In this document: positions 51,303 to 61,325 of the stretch, piece after piece | How positions within the stretch are numbered: the first letter of the stretch is position 1 | Layout: each line of letters starts with the position of its first letter | Source of the DNA: Blasia pusilla | Taxonomy: Eukaryota; Marchantiophyta; Marchantiopsida; Blasiales | Direction of reading: 5' to 3' | DNA: 64,000 nt | Assembly: GCA_050084515.1 (NCBI GenBank) | Contig: CM114271.1 | Coordinates: forward strand, 28,148,001 to 28,212,000 | Program-made: the position numbers and the translations under genes | Notes under the pieces: generated by a model | What the model was told of the DNA's origin: nothing | Database searches by the model: none | The model's input: only the letters and a program-made list of their open reading frames with translations

Positions 51303-51743
51303 GTGGAAAACTTGAAATTACGTTCTTGTGAGTAAAATTGTTCTTCATGGAGTATTCTTAGACAATAATCATAGATGAGAAGCTAGATAAGCAATATTAC
51401 AATGTTTGGAAGTTTTGTATGAGATAATTTCTCATGGGTCACGAAGTATGGGAGCTTGTTATAGATGATGAGGTCAAACCAAAAGATGACTCAACAGACT
51501 TGAATGTTTGGGCTTGAAACAAAAGTGCAAGGCAAGTAATCCGCTTGATCAGTTCGCCAATGATTGGTCACATTCAAGATGTTGATACTCTGAAGGAAGC
51601 TTGGGATGTATTAGAAAAAATATTTCAATTGAAGCTTTCATGAATTTAATTTTGCTTATCTAGCGTCTCATTTGAGATTGCTATTGAGAAGAACTCCATG
51701 AAGAATGATTTTACTCACAAGAACGTAATTTCAGGTTTTCCAC
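51303..51743. repeat. Inverted block within copia gag, flanked by 57-bp inverted repeats
   Basis: Arms 51303-51359 and 51687-51743 are reverse complements over about 57 bp with few mismatches (core CGTTCTTGTGAGTAAAAT). The segment between them encodes the gag N-terminal part on the plus strand (DSTDLNVWA, then HIQDVDTLKEAWDVLEKIF). The rest of gag and pol reads on the minus strand. The gag segment has therefore been inverted relative to the element. Confidence 0.75.
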
Positions 51744-52203
51744 TACTCCAATTGAAGCATAGACCACTCCTAAATAGAAATTGACTTGAAATTTACCAAA
51801 ATTGATTAAAGATATAGAAGAACATGTCGAAATTGGCATGTAGAGAGCAAATTGCACAACTTTCCTTCACTAATTGCACTTTCCTACATTGAAATTGTTG
51901 TTGCAGGAGCTCAGAATGTCGAAATTGAGTGATTTTGGATGATTTGGAAAGCTCTCACCGACCATTTCAAGATGGTGAGAACTAGAATCCAACATAATTT
52001 TGTGTGATGCAGACCTAGATTTCTAAATCAACCGGAAAAACCATAAAAATTGCCTCCAAAGTTTTGTCATCATGAAAGCTCGGGCTGAAATCTTCTTTCA
52101 TGGAGATCTCCATGAAATTTCCTTCTCCCCTACTTTGATTATGCCTTCTCTTTCCTATGTTCTCTCCTCAAACACCAAGAATTTCAATCGATGTTCTCCT
52201 ATC

Positions 52204-52215
52204 GCTATGATATCA
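52204..52215 (-). promoter_or_regulatory. Copia primer-binding site (initiator tRNA-Met type)
   Basis: The minus strand reads TGATATCATAGC directly after the 5' LTR. It differs at two of twelve positions from TGGTATCAGAGC, the usual copia primer-binding site complementary to initiator methionine tRNA. Its exact position next to the LTR supports both calls. Confidence 0.7.
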
Positions 52216-52475
52216 TATAGGAAACTGCTAAAGAAGCATAATTGGTGGAATACGACTCTCACATTTACACACCACCATGGAGAACAAAATTTTCCATTGA
52301 GTGAATGAGTGGAGGCTGATTCCCTTCTCAATTATATAGGGTGTGAACAAAAACCCTAACCCTAATCGTAACCATCATCTCGAGTTAGACTATTTGTGAT
52401 TAACAAGCCCTACTTCAGATAATCGTGCTTAACTTACTAACCAAGATTAACCTTTTTTCTTTCGTGTGAGTATCA
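52216..52475 (-). repeat. Copia 5' LTR
   Basis: The upstream LTR in element orientation, starting TGATACTCAC on the minus strand at 52475. It should hold the element's promoter. It pairs with 47379-47637. Confidence 0.8.
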
Positions 52476-54499
52476 AATATAGCAGTTCTGATGTCAGATG
52501 AACTTGAGTATATCTCAGATTTCATGAGGAAGGAGATGTTTTGAGCTTGAGTACATCCGCGTAGGCTGGAGTCGCGGATGGGTTGCAGATCAGGAGATTG
52601 GGGGCAAGTATGCATGAGGGAAGCCAAAAAATAGACTCAAAACCCAGCTCTGTGCCCCCAATCTCTTCCCCCCCTCTTGCCGAGATCCGTAGAGGGGAGC
52701 AAGAGTGTGACACGGATCAAGAGGTTTGCATTTGGACTTTTTCTGTGTGAAAACTTAGTGTAGAGTGAGTTAGGATTAGGATGAATGAATCTCGATGTTA
52801 TGGTGTATAGCTCTCTATACCTATTGTGGGATACCATCCTAATGTGATATCAAATTTGAGAGGAGAATCAAAGTTCTGGGATGAAGTATGTTCCATAAAG
52901 AGTGACTACTCTAAAATTACACTCATGAGTACAATTTTATAGAGATAGTATAATACTTGGTGGGATGATCATCCCACAAGGTATTATTCTACCTTTGTTA
53001 GAAATTTGGGGTTAACTATTCGAGTATTCTATATTTTTTAGAGCGTGAAATTGTTGAAATGTGAAATTTCCGAAGTGTGAAGGTTTTAGTTTGAGAACTC
53101 ATAGGTGAAATTTGGAGATCGAACTTAGAATCCTGAAATGTTGTCTAGAAGTGCAAAAATTATTCTAAGTTGTGCTTGGATTTCTCATTTAAATTCTGAC
53201 ATTGTGGGTCTTAGTCGCAAGTATCGTTAGTGACCATGTTGGGGTGCTATAATACTTTGAATTCAAATTAACTATATGGATAATAGTACTTTCGAATGCA
53301 ATTTTTCCACTTGGCGGCAACTAATTTGAAATGGAATTCTCCCCACATGGTATTATAATACCTTCACTAGAAATGTTGCTTGTAAATCTGGGTCATGCAA
53401 TCTCCAAAATCTTTAATTTTTGAAGTGTGCAACTGCTGAAGGTCTTAGCTTGAGAATTTAGGGTCAAATTTAATCATTTCATAAATCTTTCACAAAATCT
53501 TGAAATGTTGCTTGGAAATAAAATTCTTCATAAATTTGTGCATCTCTCATTAATCTTCTATCCTTTGAATTTGGCCTTCCATGAGTATCAATGTTTATTA
53601 TTCAATTATTATTATTATTATTTATTTTCCACGAGGAGCTTCTTTGGGCGATGGCTTTTGAGAGATGACAACTAATCATAGGCCAAACAAATTTTGGCGA
53701 GTGGATAATATTATCAATCTCTTCTTAAAAATTGCTTTCAAACATGGAAGGAATGTGTGTTTGAATATTCTATACACAAACAAGTCATGAATAAACCACA
53801 ATCTAATGTCATATTATCTTTTCTTTCCGAAATTTTTTTTGCTTTCAGATTGCAAGCAGATATCTTATTTGATCGATACCTAATGGTAGGCCAATCCGAC
53901 CAATAGTGTAGGGATTAAGAGCTTCTCTTGAACAAATATCTTGGGCAATAAAAGCTAATAAAAGGGCACACAATTTAATATTATTGGTGTTTTGTCTAGC
54001 TAAAGTCTTGTAAAACATTGAAGGAATCTATTTAAGGATTTTTTTTATAAAAGTGGTGATGAACAAACCAAAATCCAAGATCATATTCTTCTTTCAATTT
54101 TTGAATGCCAACCACGTCTTAGATCGATTAGGCTGGTATTCTGGCAAGAGAGAGTAAGAGAGGAGAGGAAGAGAGGAAGAGAGGAGAGTCTCTCTTCAAA
54201 AAAAAGGGCCAAATCCGCCTCCTCTCTTCAAAACTTTTTGACATATTTGAAATTTTTGTTTGCTTTCAAATTTAGGAAATCTTTAGAAGAGAGTAGGTAG
54301 TGGTCCACATTTGGCCCTAAAAAAACCTCCTCTTTCGTGGGGGCGAGAAAAAAGGAGACATCATAAGACCACCCTAAACATTTTTCCATCACTGTTCATG
54401 TGAGCCTAAGTTTCTTAACATTCCCTGTATCGGTCAACAAAAAGCAGTGCCCTTGGTATTTTTGTTGGAGGACCACCCGGATGGGTACCTCTCTTTTTG
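52476..54499. other. No gene recognised; AT-rich, with a purine tract near 54147-54188
   Basis: A telomere-like CCCTAACCCTAA word occurs just before this stretch, near 52353, but is not repeated further. An (ATT)n tract lies near 53605-53625. GAGAGGA-type purine repeats occur at about 54147-54188, followed by CTCTCTTC. At about 54400 base composition shifts towards higher GC. Confidence 0.45.
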
Positions 54500-55910
54500 C
54501 AGGGATTGTTGCCTGCATCATGGCCTCCCCTAAATTGCCCCATAACCAACTTTCTGTCGGTTATGAATGGTGTCTGCTCAAGACCAACTTTCTGAAATGT
54601 GAAAAAAATCATATCCTAAGGCTCAAAAACCGAGAAGCTGCACCCCTCCCAACCCGTAAGAAAGCTCACTATAAGAAACGAAAGATTTTTAGAAGTGATT
54701 TTCTTCCACCCTGCACCCACGACGATCTAACGGGTTGGGAATCCGAAATGGCAATTCGACAGGTAGTAGGAATCTTGCACATCTTAGACAAGAAAAGAAG
54801 CCTACAACTGGTTGGACGAATGAAGGGGAACGAGCCAAAAGTCAAGAAGCCCGCCACAATGCGTCAGAAGTTGGTCTCACCGGAATAGAGTCCGATCACT
54901 CAAGGAGTCAACCTGTCGGAATCCGAGAGGTTTCCTGGAAATGGTTAAAAAGTTGCAGTGGGCAAAAAACAAAAAGTCGGAATCATACGGGTTGCAGAAT
55001 TGCAATTCTGAGTAGCTAAAAGAACACAATCCACAAGTCCAAAAACATATTCCAGAAAAGTTTTACAAACACCATTATGGGTTGAAAAAATCTTGTCTTT
55101 TATTACCTCCAAAGGAACCTCGGAAATGTACATTGAACCTAGTCTATGATTTCTTCAGCCTCGTCATCTATAAATTTACTCCTAACTCTCCTCGGTGATG
55201 AGTACCAAAGGAATGTCTTGGGATTCAAGTGGCTCCTCCGGCGGTTGTAGACGGGATCGAAAATGTTGGCGGTCGAGAGCCTTGGCCCCCTAGGTACACC
55301 ATAACGGTCCCATGTAACTGTCTCGAGTCCCACCGCCTTCCTCGGCAAAGATACCTTGTACGCGCTCGAAATGTGACACCCATCCAAAGATATCAATATC
55401 CGCTCCGCCCCGGTAATACCACTATGGCAACCGACGGTAGAAGGAATCCAACACGTCGAGAAGAAAAGAAGCCTACGCCGCTTTACGAGTTGAGGGAAGG
55501 TGCCAAGGAAGAAGCCCGCCAGATCGCTCGATCCGAAAGGGTCCGATCGGCAACTGTCGGAATCAGATAGGTTGCCTGGAGGTGGTAAAAGGGTCCGATG
55601 GTCAAAAAGCGAAAAGTTGCAAGGAGGATAAATCCGACGGGTTGCAGTGGTCATAAAGTGAAAATTGCAAGCAGGAGAAATCCGACGGGTTGAAAAGTAG
55701 AAGACCGTGGAGTACATAGACGATCACATTCGAAAAGACAAAATGATTAGCAAACATTTACAAGCACCACCATCGATCGAAAAAATCTTCTGCTTTATAT
55801 TATCCGAAAAAAGCTCGAATCAGACATTTGATCTATTCTATGAAATCTTTTGCCAAATTATCAAAAAACTCCCTACTCCAAACGCTGCAGTCAAGCTGGG
55901 TCGTTGAGTT
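54500..55910. repeat. Diverged tandem duplication with a period of about 670 bp
   Basis: Shared words recur in the same order about 670 bases apart. AGAAAAGAAGCCTAC is near 54791 and 55462, a GAAGCCCGCCA word near 54846 and 55511, a GTCGGAATC...AGGTT block near 54913 and 55555, and an ACAAACACCA / ACAAGCACCA ... GAAAAAATCTT block near 55065 and 55760. On the minus strand both copies encode related peptides (VIKDKIFSTHNGVCKTFLE and NIKQKIFSIDGGACKCLL). The duplicated DNA overlaps the 3' end of the methyltransferase-like tract. Confidence 0.65.
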
Positions 55911-56490
55911 CTTTGAACTCACTCGTCATCGTCCGAGAGCTCTTGCAAAATCACTTTCGGCCTTGCCCTCCCGATTTTGGGAATCGTTGGAAGTGACGAT
56001 GGAGTCACTACCAAGGGTGGCTCTCGAACCGGAGCTCTCGGCCGTGGAGAGTTGTACGCCCCAACGAGCCTTTCAGATTCGCCTTTTCCTCCTTGCAAAG
56101 GTCAAACAGTTCTCGCCTTCCCTCGAGGGCAGAATGTTTCTGCCACTCTGCCAGCGCCTCGATACTCGCCCCGAAAGGCCCACTAAGTCAAACACCAAGT
56201 CACCCGGCCTTGAGCAGAGCTCGATGAGCGTTTACATCGTGGTGGCGACTTTTCCTTCCTCCCGAAGTATGGGGTATGTCTTGCATGTAAATTCCGGGGA
56301 ATTGTACAAACTATCTAAAATTTGCACCCATCGAGCATGGATCCACAGGATCCTCGGATCTTGAACACTGGAAATTGTGCTCGGGCGAACGGGCAAAGAC
56401 ACGAGGGAGTGGTCCATCTGAAAATCAGACGAAACAATGTCGAAACTAAAGAAGTCGCCTTGAGAAGATTTTCAATAATCGACTTTGGAT

Positions 56491-56852
56491 CAACTCGCCG
56501 GAGTCCGACGGGTTGTTTTATCCGGACCAACCCGCCGGAACCCGACGGGTTGCGCTTGCTTTTGGTTTTCCAAGTTGATTTTGGTTTTGGATGCAACCCG
56601 TCGGAAGGCGACGGGTTGTCGCTCAGACCGCCCATGCTCGCTTTGAGAGCAACCCGCCCGATAGCAACCTGTCGCTATTAGACGGGTTGCATCCAAAACA
56701 AAATCAACCGCAACACGCCGGGTTCGACGGGTTGCGTACACCGCGTTTTCCTGTGTATGTGGGAAAGATGCAACCCGTCGGAAACCGACGGGTTGCTCTC
56801 ACCGAGCATGGGTCGCTCTAAGCCAAAGAACCCGTCGCCTTCCGACGGGTTG
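56491..56852. repeat. Palindrome cluster A (7 copies), folding back on a central copy
   Basis: Copies of a roughly 25-bp palindrome, CAACCCGYCGG...CCGACGGGTTG, lie at 56491-56515, 56528-56552, 56594-56618, about 56650-56689 (with an insert), 56711-56734, 56771-56795 and 56829-56852. The copies from 56594 on are symmetric about 56722-56723. The spacer with CATGCTCG and GAGAG between 56618 and 56650 recurs inverted between 56795 and 56829. The cluster is therefore a larger imperfect hairpin of about 260 bp made of small hairpins. It lies between the motif IV-like and motif I-like segments of the methyltransferase-like tract. Confidence 0.85.
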
Positions 56853-58961
56853 CTCACGGACAAAAAAAACCCAGATTGACTCATTCTACACATCATTATA
56901 AGATAATTGAAATTATTGTACAGGAATTGAGCCTTACCCGAATTTGACTCGTCGCGGATCGGAGTGGGTACTCGTTTTTGATGATCCACGACAGCCGCCC
57001 TCCACTTTAGCGACCTCTTGACGCGATCGGAGGTTGAAGAGCTCGTCCCTGCTCCCTCCAAATCAACACCAAGAAGCAGCCCCTGTCACTTAGATAGGCG
57101 TCTGCAAAGGAGAACAAAAGTGCAATGTGGTCATAAGTGAGCGGCAGATTCCACTCAGGTACCTCGTCCGCCGGATTTTTGCCCCAAAGTCGCAACTCCG
57201 AGGGCAGATCGGCGATCAAGAGATCCACCGCAACCTCTTCCACCACTCCATTCACCGTCCAGGCAACGTGCACGTTTGGTTGGAGCTTCCGTCCCAGCGT
57301 GGTCAATTTTTTGATGGTAGTTGTCGACGCTTGAGAATCAAGTCGTTCGGCTCATCCAAGAAAGAGGTGAATCAAGGAGGACGCTTGTCCGGGTGGTTGT
57401 TTGTCTGTGTCTTCCCAAGGATGATGGGCTGTATTCTCCTTGGGACAACCCGGGCACCTCTCGCTTCCGCTTCTCCCTAGTATGGGGACGGCTTGTCGGG
57501 GTTTCTATGACCTCGGATTCTGGTGGCGTTTTCTTCGCCGAGGACCTGGTCCGACCCTCTCTCTCTGCTCGTCCGGACGATTCCGCCTCTGGCCTCTCAT
57601 CTTCAGGCTCTCTTTGGGAAGTCTCGGCCTCTGAATTTTTCCCTCCCCTCGCCTTGCCTTTGAGACCATTTGTGGATTTGTCTTTGGCTGTCCAGGACCT
57701 TGAAGCCAACTCACTGTTCTTGTGGGCTCGCTTCTTCAGCATCTCCTCCGAAGAAGTCTTCAGGCTGGACGAAATTGGGGATGTCGTCTTGTCCTGAGGC
57801 CACTGCATCATGAAGCACTCGTAAGTCCTTATCCGTGATGTCTTCAGGGTCGTTGAAGTCGAGCCAAATGGGGCAATTCTCCACCTCCCAATCCGACATG
57901 TGCTGACCCATCTCCACGTGTACATGGAGAATGTCTCTACATCCGCGGCGAAGCCCACAATTTCAAGGTCGCCGGTAATTTTCCCCACGATCTGCGTTCT
58001 TACATCGGACGAGGTACCGAATACCATCCGTTGGCGCAGCTTTTAGTCGAACATTATCGGCCGTCGCTCTGTAGATCTCGCTTCTTCTTCGCTTGATCCC
58101 GTTTGTTACCCTCTACTTCTTCGTCAAGCTCGCCGAGGGAGGACGCAAACCTTGAACATGGTCTTGAATCCAGGGTTCTTGGTTGGCTTGTCCCGGATGT
58201 CGCCGAGCCAAACCTCGTAATCTCCGAACTTTCAAGGTTTGCTTCCGCGAAATGGGCTCTAATCTTCCGAGCTCCGCTTTGCATCCCCAAAGACGGACTT
58301 CCCGATTACCGCAACGCGCCCCTAACGACCATTCGCGTAGCCAATGCGAGATCATCGGATCGGACACACCGAGGATGGTGTGCCGCCCTCTTCCGGGCCT
58401 CTCGAGCCTCGAGATCGATTTTCATCATCGTATCCTCCGAACTCGCTATAATCCCGGATAACGCAAAACGATGCACGCAATCCAGCGACACTTTCTCCCC
58501 AATCCGACCATGCGGATCTTCATCCTCTTCCGCCGACGCTTGATAATCTCCTTGAGCTCCTTGTAGAACTCCCGGACCAAGTTGGGGTTGAGAATGCTTG
58601 ATGTATCGCTGCATCTTGCTCGCCGTGTATTTCGTTGCAATAGATAAAGCACTTGATGAATTTGGCGCTCAGACGCAGATACCTTCTCCCTCCGCTCGCT
58701 CCGCCCCAGCAACGCTTTTCTTCGCGGCCCTGTATCTTCGACCAGCAAAGGATGGTTACGGTTGCATCTTGAGAAATAAACTTGTTTGCCCAAGTTTTCT
58801 TCTTAACTGAGCACCCTTTGCAAGCATCTCGATTGATGAGGGCATCGCCCAAGAACCCCAAGACTCTCTGGGTGCGCCCTAAGCACCTTCCTCACCCGAT
58901 CGCGATCCTGGATCCAATGGTGGGTGACATTCCCTTCCGATACAATCCGCACATCCAAACT

Positions 58962-59772
58962 CAACCCGTCAGGAAATTACATGGGTTCCTCGCGAACCCG
59001 CCGGACTCGACGGGTCGCCACTTCAGGGTCGGATTCTAGCAACAAGCTAAATGATGCAACTGTCGAGTCCGACGGTTTGCATTCAGATTTGCTAATGCAG
59101 TAAGCAATTTCGTCGGACTCGGCGGGTTCCGGATCGCGACGCCGGATGTTTTTTAAGATTGCAACTCGTCGGACTCCGACGACTTGTTTGATTGAACATA
59201 GATTTAACTAGTTTTGGCCCAAAGCAAACCGCCGGAGTCCGATAGGTCGCTTGTGAGGTTGTTTTTAAGAATGCAACTCGTCGGACTCGACGAGTTGCTC
59301 GAGTGATTGTAGGTTTAGAAGGTTTTTTCCTAAAGCAACCCGCCGGAGTCCGACGGGTTGCTTGCCTCGGCTATTTTCCCCATATCAACCCGCCGGAGTC
59401 CGACGGGTTGATTTCGCCAAAAATTTCAAGGCAAGCAACTCGTCGGCTCCGGACGGGTTGCTTTGGGGCAAAAACCTTCTAAACCTGCAATCACTCGAGC
59501 AACTTGTCGGAGTCCGACGAGTTGCACTCTTCAAAAAACATCCTCACAAGGCGGCCTGTCGAGCAACCTGTCGGACTCCGACGGTTTGCTTTGGGCCAAA
59601 AACTAGTTAAATCTATGTTCCATCAAACAAGTCGCCGAGTCCGACGAGTTGCAATCTTAAAAACATCCGAAAAGCGTGTTCTAGCAACCCGCCGGAGTCC
59701 GACGAGTTGCTTTTCGCTAAACAAACCTAACCCATTCATCAATCGAGCAACTCGCCGGAGTCCGACGAAAGG
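58962..59772. repeat. Palindrome cluster B (about 16 copies), a 700-bp symmetrical fold-back
   Basis: Copies start at 58962, 58994, 59057, 59105, 59162, 59225, 59274, 59336, 59386, 59436, 59500, 59564, 59628, 59685 and 59748. They are mirror-placed around the copy at 59386-59410: 59336 pairs with 59436, 59274 with 59500, 59225 with 59564, 59162 with 59628 and 59105 with 59685. In each pair the sum of outer coordinates is 118796-118814. The spacers are inverted repeats too (for example ATAGATTTAACTAGTTTT against its complement, and CTCGAGTGATTG against CAATCACTCGAG). It lies just below the GTGAGT donor at 59795, so it may be inside an intron of the minus-strand tract. Confidence 0.9.
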
Positions 59773-60986
59773 CGTAAAGTGTTAAAGATACTCACGTGTT
59801 CATGGCATGCATTGCCATCTCCACCGTCACCATGTGATGAGGGTATGGGTAAAGGACCACTGCCTTCACGCAAAAATGTGCCTCCAATGAGTTGGGGCGC
59901 TCCTCCGCAAACTTGGTCCACGCCATGAACCGTGATTTCCATCCCGGATGAAGAAATGCGATTCCTCATCCGGCTGAATTTCGTGCCCTCAACTTGCCTT
60001 TCAAGTCCTGGTCTCGCATCCTCCGAATGTGTCAAGATTTTCCAAGTCCTCCTCGGTAACAGAGCTTGGGTTCCATGCTCGCCGTAAAAGGCTGAACATA
60101 GAAGGGAGGAAAGTCTGTCCACGAGGATGTTGTCGCCGCCGATTTTTTAGCTTTTTGCGATGTCCTCGTCTTGATCAGATTTTGCGGACGTATTCCATTG
60201 TCCTTAATCGCACAAAGTGGAATCTCGGGCGTTAGGCCCTCCATGAGTGCCATCCGCTTTACCACTGTCAAAACCGGGACAAGAGGAATAAGCTACACTG
60301 AAATCCCAATGAATTGCAATTCACATAATTAAAAACCTAACCTCATTACCCGCCGAAAATGGAGTCGGTTTCTTGACCAAACTAACTTGTTCGAGACAGG
60401 GTGGCAAATCGACCGGGAACTCGTCGATCCGATAGAGGTCGATGTCCTCCGCCGGGCTTGGAGTCGAGAATGACCGCTCTCCGGCTTCTTCGCCATGTCC
60501 ATCATCTCCACGGGCGCGGTCCTCATGACCTCGTCGTCATCGATTTGAATTGGTGTTGTTTCCACTATGTTGATTGTGTCCCCGACTTCGTGGGGGGACA
60601 TTTCCGCATCTCAACACTTGCGGTTGGACGGGCTGGGCTATCGCCAATGGCTATCGCTTTTTCCCGCCCGCTTTAGCCGATTCTCGCCTCCTCACCGACG
60701 GCCCGGCGCTTCTTTTTCTCTCTTTTCGCCGGCGATCCTTTTCTTCAAGGCCTGTGATGTCTCGGCCTCTTCGCTCGTTTATCTAGCGCCGCTTGAACAC
60801 GCCTCTGAAGCACTTGGTTGTGCATCTCCGCTTCCCTTTCCCGCCTCGATTTCCTCGCTGCCTAATTTCATTCGCCTTAACGAGGCCCAGGAGAAGCCGA
60901 CGCAGAGTCCTAATGGACTTGGGAGTGAAGCTCCCACTTGTTGGCTTGTGTTTTTTCCTCGTCATTTTTGCCGGAAATGCCTCCAC

Positions 60987-61325
60987 CTATGCCCACGACA
61001 AATCCCTTGATCGTTGCCTTTTGATGTCGAGATGGGAGCTCGTCTCGCCTTGATGGTTAGCTCGATCGTCCCTATATCGCTCGGTCGAACGCCTCGCCTC
61101 GTTCCCTCGCTATCGACTCGCGATGTGTCGCGCGCGTGAAATGCCCCTTCAGATCGATCGGGCCTGCGGGAGAGTGAGGAGTGAGGAATGAAGATCGCGA
61201 AATGAGAAACCGGAAATGAGCGATTTCTGCCCTATTTATACTTTTCTAGCCGTTGGGCTGACCGTTGGGCGTCGCCCTTTCGACGCGCGTGTCGAATGTT
61301 ACGGAAGTCCGGACGTGAAAAATCG
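60987..61325. other. Gap between the divergent methyltransferase-like and MULE-like tracts
   Basis: GC-rich DNA without a supported gene. It has several TCGATCG-type words near 61060-61170 and would hold the start region of the minus-strand tract. Confidence 0.4.

Larger units (their letters stand above)
47379..52475 (-). mobile_element. Ty1/copia LTR retrotransposon, old and inactive, with both LTRs
   Basis: About 5.1 kb, read on the minus strand. The LTRs are 47379-47637 and 52216-52475, about 260 bp each. They share TACACACCACCATGGAGA-like and CTTCTCAATTATATAGGG blocks but are clearly diverged, so insertion is old. Pol segments on the minus strand, in order: a zinc-knuckle remnant near 50880-50835 (CGIKDHYAKFC, one stop), protease about 50620-50440, GAG-pre-integrase about 50325-50130, integrase with TPQKNGVAERKN near 49795-49740 and CIFIGYDDE near 49505, reverse transcriptase with CRLKKALYGLKQ near 48655, and RNase H about 47950-47670. 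The usual YVDD of the reverse transcriptase reads YVEN near 48500. Many stops and frameshifts. No matching 5-bp target duplication was seen. Confidence 0.88.
55139..60986 (-). pseudogene. Decayed minus-strand gene tract with DNA amino-methyltransferase-like motifs
   Basis: Broken but protein-like segments run along the minus strand. 60986-60783 is basic (MEAFPAKMTRKKHK). About 60540-60350 is acidic (DIDLYRIDEFPVDLPP) and ends at a GTAATG donor. An 85-bp intron joins it in phase to 60264 (VVKRMALMEGLTPEIPL). About 60120-59796 ends GNACHEH at a GTGAGT donor. Then come about 58930-58800 (THHWIQDRDRVRKVLRAH), about 58640-58555 (NLVREFYKELKEIIKRR) and 57917-57711 (WLDFNDPEDITDKDLRVLH). About 57240-57085 has VDLLIADLPSEL followed by ALLFSFADAYLSDRGCFLVLI, like methyltransferase motifs IV and V with DPPY changed to DLPS. 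About 56229-56164 has LIELCSRPGDLVFDL then LSGRV, like motif I with GSGT changed. A stop at 56232-56234 lies just before it. The 55570-55139 segment ends DDEAEEIID. The order IV then I fits beta-class enzymes. Assignment is by pattern only; the N-terminal segments are unrecognised. Confidence 0.45.

Noticed and set aside
52345-52365. Telomere-like CCCTAACCCTAA
   Set aside because: Only about two units, inside a copia LTR; not an array.
47374-52480. Target-site duplication of the copia element
   Set aside because: The five bases outside the two LTRs (AGAAG and AATAT) do not match, so I do not claim one.
54400-54888. 162-residue plus-strand frame
   Set aside because: It has no recognisable domain and lies in the diverged tandem duplication, where the minus strand looks more coding.
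57338-58027. 229-residue minus-strand frame as an intact gene
   Set aside because: Its first half competes with a more protein-like frame at 57917-57711 on the same strand. I treat both as parts of the broken methyltransferase-like tract.
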